64,000 bases of DNA from Haemonchus contortus (Eukaryota; Nematoda; Chromadorea; Rhabditida; Trichostrongylidae). Of the stretch, positions 1 through 13,200 are shown piece after piece. The notes beneath the pieces were generated by a model. That model did not search any database. It saw only the letters and a list, made by a program, of their open reading frames with translations, and was not told the DNA's origin. Each line of letters opens with the position of its first letter. The first letter of the stretch is position 1. Location: NCBI GenBank assembly GCA_000469685.2, contig LS997563.1, positions 4,351,281-4,415,280 on the forward strand. The letters run 5' to 3'. A program made the position numbers and the translations under genes.

Positions 1-487
1 GTGCACGATAGTGCTTGGAGGGGTTTTCAAGCTAAATAATTGTTACAAGTTTCAACGACCCTATATGAGTTTAGCAGAGTGGTAGAATCGGAACTCGAGA
101 AGAAGTGCAAAGTATGGGGAGACAGTATGGCCATTGTAGGGCTAAATAACCCAAGAAGAGGGAGCCAGATACGTGTACACAAGTGAGTATCTTGTATAGC
201 GATTCCATGGGAACCTTCAAATAATTCCAGGAGAAACCTAGTCCACTGCGAAATTCCTGGCGGATACCTCGCTAGCGTCCGGCGCGGTGCGGTATTTTGT
301 ACCCGAATGGAGTGCCGCGCTCGCTGCAGCCGATCGGGCGCATACCTGCGCTGTGAAGAGGACGATATGAATTTCGGTGGAAGGAAGGCTTCGATGCCTG
401 CCGCGGAACCTCTGCCGACATCCATACGAACTCAATTTAGAAAACAATCACCGTCTCGCTTGCCTCCCATGGAAGATGCTTCTCCTA

Positions 488-968
488 CGGGTGCTAAATG
501 AGTTGGGAGGGCCACGCGGCGGCGCGGCGCCTTTTCATGTCTGCGCCCTCTACAGCGAGATAGTAGTAGTGCGCTTGAGTCTGGGAAGGGATGGTGAGTT
601 TGTACTGAAGTGTTTCGTGATTCAAAACAAATTACCTTTTGGCACATGTTATATGCTTGCATACTATGGATACTCTTCTTCTGAGCCGATAAAACCCTAT
701 TTTCAAGAAGGGGAGGGGCTCCGGGGTGGGTGAGATGGTTGGTTAACTCGTGCAAAAAGCTGAGATGAGATGAAAGCTGAACGTCCAATTGGCTCACCTA
801 CCCCGGAGCCCCTTCCCTTCCTTAAATTAGGTGAAAAACACGCCGTTATAACATAAAAGAACTGCGAGACGTCCCTAAACACCATTACGGGCTCGCCTAC
901 CCTTCATTGTCTACTATCTCGCCGCGCCGCCGCGTGCCCCCCCCCCCCCCCAACTCCCTTAGCACCCG
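488..968. repeat. Composite inverted repeat with GC-rich arms
   Basis: The left arm (488-529) and the right arm (920-968) are reverse complements over a stretch that includes GTGCTAA, AGTTGGG and CACGCGGCGGCGCGGCG. The right arm carries a run of 15 C at 937-951 where the left arm has only a few G, so the arms have diverged by homopolymer growth. The interval between them holds a second, nested inverted repeat (705-823). This looks like a non-autonomous foldback or MITE-like element; no protein is encoded. Confidence 0.7.
705..823. repeat. Short foldback element, 30-bp arms
   Basis: The arms at 705-734 and 793-823 are almost perfect reverse complements around GGGGCTCCGGGGTGGGTGAG. The spacer contains CGTGCAAAAAGCTGAGATG. 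A related copy with the same arm and spacer words lies at about 53981-54089, so this is a dispersed family and not a chance hairpin. Confidence 0.75.
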
Positions 969-3678
969 AAAGTGTAGACACGTGGTGACAGCCCCATTTT
1001 GTTTATTTAGGATGCCCCTTCCAAGAGGTTGCGTTGCGCTCCTGTGGAACTGAGCCTCTCTGGCAAAGGAAGTCTTCACCGAGTTCAGGTAAAAGTTAGT
1101 GAAAGACTGTTCACTGTTCTAAACTTCGCCAACTTCTCGCATGCCACCCTTTTCACAAGCCGCTAATTAACTTGCCCAGTGGTTGGTTTTATGCCTGTTC
1201 GTCTGCAACTTGTAGATTGAGAACTGGCAGAACAATTCGAGGGTGAACTGAACTAGGGCAAGTCCTGAACTTCAGGATCAAGCACGGTGCCGAAATGGAT
1301 CGCTTATGGGCACGATCCCTTTGCTCCTCTTGCCTCTTTCTTCAAATTTCCCCTATTTTGCAATGACCAGTGAATAGGAGGGCGGAGTAGGCGAGCAATG
1401 GGGGAGCAGATGGAAGGAGGGAAAGGGATGTAATGCTGGAGGAGAACTATTTACTTTTTTCAATGAAAAGTAATAATCAAAGACTGGATAAGTGGGAACG
1501 AGTGCTTTGTTCACGGCGCTAAGTGCTAGCCCATAGTTGAATTACAACCCTCCCTCCAATCCAAGGGAGGCAAATACTCTCCTTCTTGGAAAGAGTTCCT
1601 TAACATACGGTTGACACTCATACTGCGTAAATTCAACCAGAATCTTATCGGAATTCTATCTTACTGCGAACCATACTACACTTACAACTAGCCAACGAGT
1701 TGGTCCTAGAGGTGTCCCGTTTGGTTCTGAGCCCTGGGTAGGAGCAGAGAGCATAGAAAAGCAAACGCTACATCTATGGAGCATCCAACTGGTAGTGACA
1801 TAAGCCACATGTGAATTCAATTGCGTTCACGAACTGGAACAGAAAGGCAATACTCTCAAAAGGGTTATGGGCCTTAATTATTAATTTTTTGACGAAAAAT
1901 GGCGTGGGTCACTATTCCTATTTTTTCTCAACGACCAAATCTCAAGAAAATTTAAATGGACATGGCTGTTCTGACGTAGAATTTCATCAGCTCCTTGCAC
2001 TTGATCGTTCTCCCCGTCTCATCTAATTAAAAAAGGCTAGGGCATTGGAACGAGCTGAAGAATGGGGCAATTTCATAGAAAACCCAACAACTGGGCTTTA
2101 ATATGTTATTTATAGGGTAAGTAGTTAGGCGGAAAATTACTTTTATAACTTCTAAATAGAATTTATTAGCCCAGATGTTTCTCGAGGCTTTAGTCGTAGC
2201 TTCTGGGTAGATTACTGATGAGGGTCGTCTCTATGTGTATGTGCTGAGTGACGTGGCGAACTCATCCAAATATCAATTCGTTAATGGGCATGCTATGCTG
2301 CCCGAGAGTAATCGCTAATCGACGAGATGAGGGGGGAAACACCCACACCCAAGGCGAACACACCCCGGTGCTAACTCATTACATCGAATTAGCGAGTAAG
2401 GGAATCTTTGACGGAATCTATTCGAAGCCTCAAGCTTCGAAGCCAGCCAAGGCCTGACCGAGACGCCTCATCGACCTCAGCCGGTGCAGTGAATGTAGAG
2501 AGGAGAAACGGCTGCGCTTCGATTGTTACATTCATCCACACTCCCCACAGTGCCTGTCACCCGCAATCCATCAATTATTGCGGTCACATCGGGTATTAGT
2601 GAAGGACAAATGCGTGAGAAGGAACTTAGTCTAGCCTGCCTTTAGACTGAGCTCCAGGAGCTCTCCTGCTACCCTTTTATCGAAGCATAGAAGGGCTCCT
2701 AAACAGCCGTTTTTGTCGAAGCCATGAAAAAGAGTATGTACTAGTGGTGGATCTCCGTCTAGTCTACACCCGCCCTCCGTGCCTTCAAGTAGGTGTCGTC
2801 GCAGTCCCAGATTGATCTGCTCGTAATTAAGGAATGCACTAAGCCTCAAAGACCGGCTATACCCTGAGGGAGAGGAGGGGGAATACTATGCACTACTATT
2901 TCTTCCCAAGCTCCTCATCGGGCATTTTTTTTTTTCAGAATAAATATAAACTCACAATCATAGCCGCTCCAACTTGACATACCATTACCACCATATACGT
3001 CTCCAATCGTCCCATGGACTCTTTCATTGAGACGATATCATCAAAAAGTTGTACCACTCGAGCATATTCCTCTATAAAGGCTTTCAAGCGGAGCTCACGC
3101 TCCATCGAAAGATATTGCAGGGTAATTTTGACCTGAAACCATGAGCTACGATGTCAAGATAAGAGGAAAAGGAAAAGTGAAGATAAACTCCAAAAATTAT
3201 CCCCCGAACATACACGAGTACATCCTTCATCAGACATAAGAGTCCCTTGAGAATTAGGGAAGGCTTACAAAGAAAAATCCTTGGGCTTGGGCAACTGACT
3301 GACTGAGAGGAAAGCGTCAAGCAGAAGAACAAGTAGAAGTAAAGGGGATTGTCGGTGATCTATTCTAGAAACACAAAGACAGCACTGATCTCGCCATAAT
3401 TCATCTCCGGCGCGAGCAGACGGCTTAGCTAATGGTGTTTCGTCCAGAGGTTATCAGAAGGCAGAACAACATGAGAATTAAAAGCCAGGACTACGAAATG
3501 ACGGCATGGACATCAAAGTTTTTCTGGGACACAAATTATCGTTCACGTTAGCAATCTATGAAAGAAAAGCTTGGCAGTGCGAATAAGCTGGCGTAATAAC
3601 TTCCGGGGAGGAGGCGTGGCCCCTCTTGACGGGAAGTCTTCACAGAGAGAGGTTCAATGGTGTAGGCAAAAAGTCAGT

Positions 3679-3713
3679 CAGTTTCTATGGGTGGCTCAGT
3701 CCCATAGAAACTG
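3679..3713. repeat. 13-bp perfect hairpin
   Basis: CAGTTTCTATGGG (3679-3691) and CCCATAGAAACTG (3701-3713) are exact reverse complements separated by 9 nt. No gene is adjacent and the role is unknown. It could be a worn foldback element. Confidence 0.7.
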
Positions 3714-6700
3714 GCTAACTGGTTCAGTCAACCCTGCAAATTAATGAGGGAAAAAAGTAACTGGTTATATGAGTTGGATAACCAATCAATCCCATTCGAA
3801 CGCGCCCTGCACTCGAGACAGACAGGGTTCGAGACAGTATTTCCTTAGTCCCAGGTGCATCCTTAGCGACTTTATATGGAAAAAATAATGAATAAAACCG
3901 AAAGGAAAAGATTCCTACAAAATGGAACCGGTTAGGGACCCAATTCTGTGAAGAGCTGTAGGTTCCAACAAGGGAGCTCTTCGCTATTATCGAAAATCAA
4001 AAAAAACCAGAAAAAGTTGTACTTGTGTGGTAATGAAAGTGTAAGCTGAAGTCCAGCAAGCTGTCAGCTGCATTATTTGCCTAGTGCCCATCATTTCACA
4101 CACTTTTTCGCATTTGCGTGAGGAAATTTGATACCCACCAACCCCGTTAAAACACTGAGCGGCATCCAGATTACTATAGGGAAACGACGAGATCGGATAT
4201 AATGCTGGAGGAATTAGAGCGTCTGAAGGTCAAGCCGTAGATATATAGGTCCACCTGGGAGGGATGTAATTTTTAAAATTGAAAACCTATTGATGGGAAG
4301 AGGACAAAACGAGAAATAGTGTTCGCAAGTGTACGATGCTCCTCTTGAACTACTTGATTGTGGATGAAATAACAAAGAAATGGATTTATCGCCCATTTTG
4401 TTTGTTTTATTTCATTTGCACGCAGTTATGTAAAAAATTGTATGAAGAGTTGTTCTTATTATGCTTCTCCAGGATACGCCACACAATCGGCGTTCATTCC
4501 GTGTTGCAATAGTATTAGCTGAAGCTTCGATCATATATTTCAGTGAGGGTCGTCAAGTTATGGCTACCCGATTTAACTCTGTAGTGGAGCTCGGCCAATA
4601 GATCCAAGTTAGACAATAATAATAATTTTAATATTTCAACTACTTACTAATTATTACAAAAAAATTGAATTGAAAATAACTAAATGAAATTTACCAATTA
4701 AAATATAAAACCTATGGTATATCGAAAGTTGATAGCCGCGTTTGGATCTGATCCCAAACAAAGAGACGAAGCATGAGCATACTTAGTTGCTGCTCTAAGT
4801 CCGTCGTTGTAAAAAAAAAAGTAGCGATTCAAAAAGCAAAAGTTTGAGATCCATTTTCATGTATTTCTTCCGGGAAGGCTCACGGGAAGGGGACAATTGC
4901 CAACATCCATGGCAGGGTAGCTTATCAGGGAGGTTCCATCTACTGGCATCAGTTCCTATTTTACATATGCAAGGATGTTATTGCGAATCCAAGAAATTCA
5001 TTCACATGAGATAAAGCGAAAAAACATATAGAAAATAAACTTTCCAACATAGGAATGTATCCAGGGCGTAAGCTGGAGCCACCGCGCGATCACCTAGATG
5101 TTCGTGGCAGCAAGTGAACCAGGAAACGTTTTCCCTCCGAGCTATATCTTCTTCGTTTTAATAGACCAGCTCGTTCTCTACGATTCACTTTTAAAAGTTT
5201 AAATTGAATATCAAAATAGTGAATTTCTATTATTGTGGCAAAAAGGGGTGTTTGAATAGTGGGATGGGGTGCAAGTAAGGATACGCACTCTAGGCCGTGC
5301 TCCCAGGTGAGCAGCGCTAGATTTTGCTAATTATAAAGGCTGGAAGCCTAACAGCCTCAATAACCGAGTGCACATTTGAGAAGATGTAAAATGTTGTTCT
5401 GAGTGTTACCGAATGCTAAATTATGGTAATCGTGAACGACGTGAGGGAGGACAAAATCAGTACAGGAAAGGGCGTCCATCTTCGTCAGCGAAGGAGACGC
5501 TCAGAAACTTCGACGAGAAGTGTTCTAGTGTTAAAATTATATTTTTATGAAGAGCATTGAAAGAGAAGAATTACTTTGGCAGAGGAGCCTTTAGAACATC
5601 AATTTTAGCTATGGAATCATCGATCTTCTTCAAACGTTGAGCATTTTTGTTCGACGTGGTCCAAAAATAGCTGCTTGGGAACTATTCCCAGGTGCTTTCT
5701 CTAAACAAATGTCGTGGAACAAAACAGCCGTCACTGACCAGTCACCAGTTAATAGAGTCATTCATTTGGAAACCCGTTCCATAGAGAATCCGTAAATTAA
5801 AATTCACAAGGACGAGTTTTCCTTACACATTACGGGAAATTGAATGATATCATATGAAGGAGAGAACCAGACCCCATTTTGAGCGGACATTCTCGAGGTA
5901 GACAGACTTTGAGGTCGACATTCACGAAATGAGCAATCCAAGGTACTTATTTCAGTCAAAGAAGCTAGTTTCATGCATCTCGAAGGCTCTCAGAGGCTCT
6001 TCAAAAACTGTGTATCGCGAAAAAGGGCGATTGATTATCAATGAGACCAATAGTATCGGAAATCTGGCACATCTGATGTAAAGTCCACAGGAATGAAAAG
6101 AACCCGCCTTTTCGGGATTGTGGGAGAGTAACCACAGGAGTTCTAGGCTATTGCTCGTCATGGAACCCCCTTAATATTATCACTACCTCCAGGGTGACAG
6201 TTGAAGATACCGCAAATCGGAGAAAGTAGTGACAGTTAACAAGAACAGCGGTTCTTGCGACGTCGAGGGATTAACACTATAGAGAAGGAGAAGCTACCAT
6301 TAAAGCTATGACTTTACCATCGTCAATAGTGAGGACTGTAAGTACGATAAAAAAGAGCATTATGTATATGGGAAACATATGCTCAACATAGGCTTCCCAC
6401 ATCTGGAGGAGATGTGTGTTATGTTGTTTGGGCGATCTGTTTTTTTGGGACCGGAATGTCGTGTGTAACACAAATTCGTATGAGCTTCCAAATTCATTTC
6501 GGCAACTAATTGTCTACGATGAGGCTCGAAGAAGGGAAAGCTGGATCAATACCGGCCAAGAACGCGCCGTTTATTTGGCTCTCTTGTATATCAAAACGGT
6601 GGGATTTTTTGCCTTTCAAAGTTAAAATTTGAAGTTCTTAGGTAAGTGGGGTATCTTCTATTTTTCCAAGATTTTTAGAATTAGTCTGGCCTTCCAAGGC

Positions 6701-6850
6701 ACTACCGAAGCCCCTTCGTGAAAGTTGATAGGCAACGGGAGCATTCGTAGTGGCGAATGTTCTATAAAGGTGGTCTTTTCCAGCATCAGAGAGCGGATTG
6801 TGTGGAAGGGGAGGAATATGTTGTAAATGGGCCGCTTATGAGTGTATAAT

Positions 6851-6874
6851 ATAAACAAATAAATAAATAAATAG
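6851..6874. repeat. AAAT microsatellite
   Basis: A short run of the tetranucleotide AAAT/AAAC in intergenic DNA. The same type of repeat recurs at 32.4 kb and 42.8 kb. Confidence 0.8.
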
Positions 6875-7137
6875 GCAAACAAGTGAGACCTAACAGGTGA
6901 GGTGATCTTTCATTCGGGGCAACGCTAAGTTAACCTCAATCAGAACCCAAGGAAGGAGAAACTAGTCATGGGATTTCGAAAGAAGCCGATACACAATCGA
7001 GTAGTTTTCAACAGCTCCTTAAGCCCTTTCTATTGAAAACCCTAGGTTCCTACTTCCATCTGGATTTTCAACTTGTTGTTAGACCAATTGATGAGCTCTA
7101 CATATTTGTTATGAATTCTGGAAAAGTGAAAGAGATC

Positions 7138-7143
7138 TTTATT
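7138..7143 (-). promoter_or_regulatory. Candidate poly(A) signal of gene 1
   Basis: On the minus strand these bases read AATAAA, about 115 nt beyond the stop codon of gene 1 at 7258-7260. That is an ordinary 3' UTR length for a nematode gene. No competing AATAAA lies closer to the stop. Confidence 0.5.
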
Positions 7144-7257
7144 GACGAGCCGAAAGAAAGGCTTAAGTTAAAAAATCACAATACCGTACATAAAGACATT
7201 TTACAAATTAATGGCAAACATAATATTATGATGAACAAATAACGGGATGTGCACCCA

Positions 7258-10200
7258 TCATCCCCGTACTGTATTCAAGAAACCATTCAGTCCGCTCAAG
7301 AAATTCCCACCACCGGTTTGCTTTTTGAAGGCATGAGCCTCTTGTTGGAAGCGATCTTCCTGTAATCGTTCGAAAGCCGCACATTTCTTATCCTTCAGGA
7401 TGTTTGGAATCTGAAAAGCGCTGAGTTACAATATTGGTCCTTTATAATGCTTGTCGAAGCGAGAAAGTACGGTATTGGTCTATATAGATCCTTCGGGATG
7501 TGCCATGCGCCCTTTTTTATGTCAAACTTGGAAGGTTATCGTTTGCTCACCAAGACATCACAAAGAGTTTAGAGTGAGCAGCTAACGGAATCACTGGTTT
7601 ATCTTGCTATAGGGGACCTTAAGCAGGGTGCAAGCACTGTCTCCTGCGCTAAACCCACTAGAGCATATAATAAACCTAAAAAAAACTTCTTGAATCTAAA
7701 CCAATCAAATCCAAATTGGATAAGGTAAATGGGACCACTGCCCGTCAATCTTTGGAATGCCTCAAAAATCCTAGTGCCCACATTTTTGTTCAACATCATA
7801 AATCACATATTCCAACTGAATTTCCACCCCAGTTTTCGCCCCTGTTGTCGAACTTGGCATTCCAGATCGGCGATTCCGAAGTAAAGGCGGACTTAAAATC
7901 CCAATTAGGACGAGGGCAATTCTGCTCTACTGAGGAGAGACAGCGGACCCTGTGGAGGAGACATTCGGGTTTGCCGTGGTAAAAAAAAGCTGAGAGAAGA
8001 CTTAAAAACTATTGTGAAGGAGTAAATGCGAATTTGTTATGGGTCTATAGACTTTGTGCGGGCCACTTATCTCTGTGAAGGTAATTTGTCATATCCTAAC
8101 GCTTTATTTAGATAGTAGCGTTCTCATTGTTGTATATATGTATAGTCGTAGGAATCCTACCCTACGAACACCTAGAGGTCGATTAATTATTAGGTTGTCT
8201 GAGAATAATTACATTGATGTAAACAAGTCTCCTGTCAATCATCTAGCTACTAGCAATCCGTTCAGAACCCTCTAGAAGAGGAAATCGAATGCCTAGGGCC
8301 TTTGAGGCTTGACACATACCACTGCAAATATATTACCATTTGGGGCAAGGACTACAATAGGCACTGGGGCAAGTAACCGTTTTGATGGATAGCCTGGATG
8401 TCAGAACTGTGGAAAAAATTTTCTTCACTGGAACTCCAGCTGAATCCTGCAGTTGTGGGAACACTACTTTGAAGTCATAGTTTGTTCATTCCCATTCAGG
8501 AACATCAGAACTTCCACCGAATCCTCCACCCCTGCTAAAGGGAACCGAGGGCATAAAATGAGATGCGATTTCGCCTGGTAGTATTGAAGGATTGGCGATC
8601 CGGGAGATCAGGGCGGTGGACTTGAGCACCAACGCCCACGCCTCTACTCAATCGATTTGGCGCCAATTTCAAATCGGACCGTTTCAAGGCGCGCCTCACC
8701 CCTCCTTCAGCTTCCCTTTGAACCGCACCCGCGGCGTGCCGCAGAGGTGGTGGGAAGGGAAGGCTGTTTGCAGACGGAATTCCCAAACCCGAGAAATTTA
8801 GGCTCTATTGCAGAACAAACGTGCTTTTCAAAACGAGACCATGACCGTTGTCCTCTCCTAGGCTTGAAGAAAATAAGTGAATTAAAGGGTCTGAAAAATT
8901 GAACGGCTGGGCAGAATAAAAGTCTTTTGTGTAAGCCGTCTTGAATTTGCAGTTTGTCTTGCTCTGAATGCAACTTACCGAGTTGGCAGTGGTGGCTGCT
9001 TCAAAGAGTACGTTCGTTTTGACTTTAGCTCCTTCGATTTCATAGTCGACTACTGCATGTTGGCAAGCCAGAAGACGATCGGGATCCCGCTTCGAAACCC
9101 AGAACTCCAGAAGTTCTGAGTTTGTGGGCGTGTAGGATCCTTGCTAAAAAATTTTGTTTTCATTGATATTACACTAATGATTGTTTTTACTTACTTTTAC
9201 TTAATTACACTCCGTTCATAGTAATGGTTACATTTTGGACTCCCTCGCTCATCTTTCTTGTGTCAATTGAGTTTACAATAAAGACGTATGTAATTGGCAC
9301 TGAACTTATACGACACTTTTTAACACTATGCTGCTGCGATCGTCCACATTTTTTTTCAAGTCACGATTCAAGCGGCTTACTTAATAGATAAAAAATGGAT
9401 AAACAAAATGGTCTCGGTTCTGGGATATCGTCAGTTGTGAATCCCATGAAGAATGCAGGTTTTCCGGCTAAGATCCACATCGCTGATGGCAGACTTACGC
9501 GCAAAGCAGCGGCTCCAAATCAGCATTTCCTCTATTCACTTTCTGCGTTCAATTATAAAGTGATGATGGGTCAGTTCATAGTCTGTGGTTACACTTATCA
9601 GCAAGAGGTGTCAAATGCATTATATTACAAAAATGCAGCTGGGTGGACCTCAATTTCCCCCCTTGTCTGCGCTCGCTCAATGCACCGGTCTGCCACTGTA
9701 CTATTCCTTTTCGCGTATAGTCAGCATTCCATTCATCCCGGTCCCTCCCACTCTTTAAATTTAGGCTAAACTCGATACTATTGGCTTAAAATCGTCTCCA
9801 AGCATCCTGTCGCGCATTGTCGATCTCTGAGCTACAGCTAACAATATCAATGGCAGAGCTTACTGAAGTGGCCTCTTCTAACTGAATCTACACCCATTAC
9901 GTTACATTTTTTTTCGATTAATTCCCAATTTCCTCCTTTAAGGCATTGAAAAATGATGTCCAAATGTCCGGGAAAAACAACAAAACTCACATCCAAACTG
10001 TTTGCCGCTAACCATTCCGCGACAATTGCTAGTTTGAAGGCTTTTCCGAGTAATGGATTATCGATTTGTGCGAAGAATTCCTTCTCAAGCTAAACAAATC
10101 GATGTGGTTGTGAATGTATTAGCTATAAAAAGACAGCTGATAAAGGAGGTGTCCAAACTAAACCTCAGCACGAGTTTGGCCACGTTCGTAGAACTTCATC

Positions 10201-13200
10201 CACACATCAACAGCTCCTTGTTTTTGCCAATAGTCCTTTTGCCAAACAGATCTGCAATTGGAAATTATTGTCTAGGACTAGGACTCACCCTTATGCCTAC
10301 CGAAAAGTAAGAACGAAAAAACTGGTACAGTAATCTATGCCAGTCAAAATTTTTGTTTTTGAATGATGGACTTACTTGGAGAAGGCTGAACACATGGTAA
10401 AGTTAGGATCTTCAGGTGGCGGACAGAGCTTAACGGTCAATCGATAAGTCCTTTCTGCTGTAGCTCTGCACAGGTTCCCATCGGTGTTCTCCAACAACTT
10501 CAACTTCCTTAAAAGCCACCCAGAAGTTAATTTGTGGACATACAAGTATTGTCAGTTTTTAAATCAGCTCAGATGATCTGAACTGACCGGCTTTCTTTGC
10601 AGAAATCGCAATAGAAGCATTCGCGACCGCATGTGGCGACGTCCATACAACGAAGCTTACCAATTGGTTGAATGGAAACGTCCAATTTCATTGCCAATTT
10701 GTTGATGTGAACGCCTGGAACCCTTTTTCTTTACGAGGTGGGTTATACCAGTTCGTCGGGAAAAGGAAAAAGTCTAGCAAAAAAACAAAAACAAAAATTA
10801 GTCCTCACTAGAATGAGAGTATGAACTAGGTACTATAATTCTAGAAGAACAGAAAAATAAACGGGGGTGTGAAGTATTAAGCTAGAAATGAGAATAAACC
10901 AGAAATATCTGTGGAATGAGGCCCACGCTCCAGAAATGTGGATTCAGAGGATGCGGGATAATGTCGAATGGACGAGTCGTTGGTGTTGCATGGTATCCAA
11001 GTATACCCACCCTTCTCTACCCATGCAATTTTCGGTTACAGTGGCTTTGCGGAAGAATCAATTTTATTATGTTATGTTATGTTTATTATGTTTTATTATT
11101 TTATTACTTATCGCTCCCGATGTATGAGGAAACCCTTTGGGTATATCGACATGTTCATTTGGGAGCGGTTATCGGCTGAAGGCGTCAGTAGGTGTAGTCG
11201 GTACGCAATCCCATTAATACAAGTTTGTTTGCATATCCCCTTCCCTTCATAGTGACAAAATTCTAGCCATACGGGTTGAGAATCACTCGAATTCGCACGA
11301 TAGAGATGAACGGATAGTTACCTTTTGGGAGGGTGACGTCAATCCCCATATCGAAACAGTCTGGCCATGTCAAGTGGACGGTTCCGTCTCCGTCGCGACT
11401 GGAGGGATGTGAGAACTGAAAATGCAAATTTCCTTGGGTTGGAGAAGAGCCTTTCTGGCTATATAACTTACTGAAGGATTCGCAAGCTTGATAGCCTCCA
11501 CGCAGTCGTGTCCTGATACCTCACGACAGCACGCCTGAGATCGTGCATCCTTCAGACGGGCTATGAAGAGGTTCTTGGAGATTACGGCCTGGAAAGGGTA
11601 TTCATTGATTGGAAAGGGTATTCGGGTTTATAGCCACTCAGGGCGACAATTTCATAAAGTGTACAGCTAAATTGACCTCATAGCTTCTTGGCCCAATCTT
11701 TTTCACAGAACCCGTTCCGATCGGTACATCCTTTTCGTTATAAACGACTGTGTTTCCATTCTTATCGGCTACCACTTTGCCCACTGAACGACCCTGAGCA
11801 TCGTAGCATTGTGACACTCCGGGAGTCTCAGCTGGAATGCAATATTTCGACACCTGGCTACTGTAGCTATCAAACTCCTACCGTGTTTTACTAACACGGT
11901 AGGAGTTTATTGCTGCTCTTTGCTTTGTTTGTTCTCCAACTAGTTCTTACAACTCTGTTCTTTAAAATTCCTACTATTTGTGCATCTCAATCGTTCTTTT
12001 ATGGAATTCTACCATAATTGTATCATAGAGGTCCCACCTGTGCAGTGATACTTCTCACTACGTCGTCCGAAAAGGCTCTCCGCAAAACCTTCGCTTCCGA
12101 TGTCATGTGCTGAGAGAGTGGCATCGGTTTTCTTTCCTGTTTGTGTAATTGTATACGCATAGTTGCCACTTTTGCCCTTTTCCTGAAATGGAAATCGTTG
12201 GAAACATTTCTTGTAACCTAATCCCTACATAAAGGGCTGCACGACACCCTCTTACATCCGTTTGGCTCGTGGGTGCTCCCACTCTATTCAATCAATAGAC
12301 ACTCGTAGCACTCCAGGGGCTTTCCTATATCTACGGAAGAGATCTCCTAAGCAGTAAATACTCTAATTGATTGCTGCTTATCTAGGGAAGGAGCTTCCCA
12401 GATAAGTTTCCGGTGTCAGTGCAGCTTCGTTACCGAAGACTTGAAGAATTTGAAAACACTCAACCAAAGGTACTCTGATTCTCAAGAAGTCCATGTTCTA
12501 GGAACCATGGGAGTCTCACAACCGATTCACCCTTTGTTTGATGAGCCCCTAGTCAGGTATGGGAAGGCAGTTTCAAAACTAACGAATGAGTGGCCCAGGG
12601 TAAGCTCATATTCTGCCCTCATATGGTTCCTATTGTGACAGTGAAGAAAATAGGAAGGGAACAGAATGTTTTCAATGAGACAGCGATTTTCAGCATGCAA
12701 GATTGACCTTGTCATTGAATCCGATGGTTCCGGTGCCGGTGTTGTTGTCATGGCTCTTTGGGTTCAGCTTGAAATCGAATCGGTCGTTGGTCGCGGCAAA
12801 CGAAGTCTTCTACAAATTGAAAAATCAACGAATGAAGGGAATTCATGCGAAGTGTGGGAACTCACGGCCGGATCTTTGAAATCACCAGAAGCCACGGTGT
12901 CGAGATCATATTTTCCGTCAGCTTTAAGGAAAGCATGTCTTCCGCTGTCATCTTCTTTCGTTCTCAGTTGGGCTCTAGATGGAGAATTTGCGGTAAGGAG
13001 TGGGCAAAGGAGAAGTACTTAAACTAAAGAGAGAAGTAGAAGTCAAAAACAACGAAAAAACAATTACTTGTGACCGTCGACGGTGGCGATACCGCCTTTG
13101 TCGCCAATTTTCTGGACCTGAGCCCTCTTTCCATCATAGGTCTCTGCCGCGGCGACGTTGCCAGAAGCGGAAGCTGAGAACCTCTGCTGGGTGTTCAACA

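Larger units (their letters stand above)
1..7137. other. Gene-free interval upstream of gene 1's 3' end
   Basis: I see no supportable coding exon here. Short open frames lack recognisable motifs and are not flanked by convincing splice sites that keep phase. The interval holds a composite inverted-repeat structure at about 490-970, a short hairpin near 3.7 kb and an AAAT microsatellite near 6.86 kb. Outside these it looks like unstructured, moderately AT-rich intergenic DNA. Confidence 0.6.

Noticed and set aside
9395..9769. 124-codon plus-strand frame
   Set aside because: It lies inside a gene 1 intron, has no motif and no splice or start context; probably chance.
11854..11872. Alternative acceptors TAGCCAG and GATAGCTACAG for gene 1 exon 6
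   Set aside because: They put the exon out of phase with the upstream exon, whereas TTCCAG just before 11831 keeps the frame.
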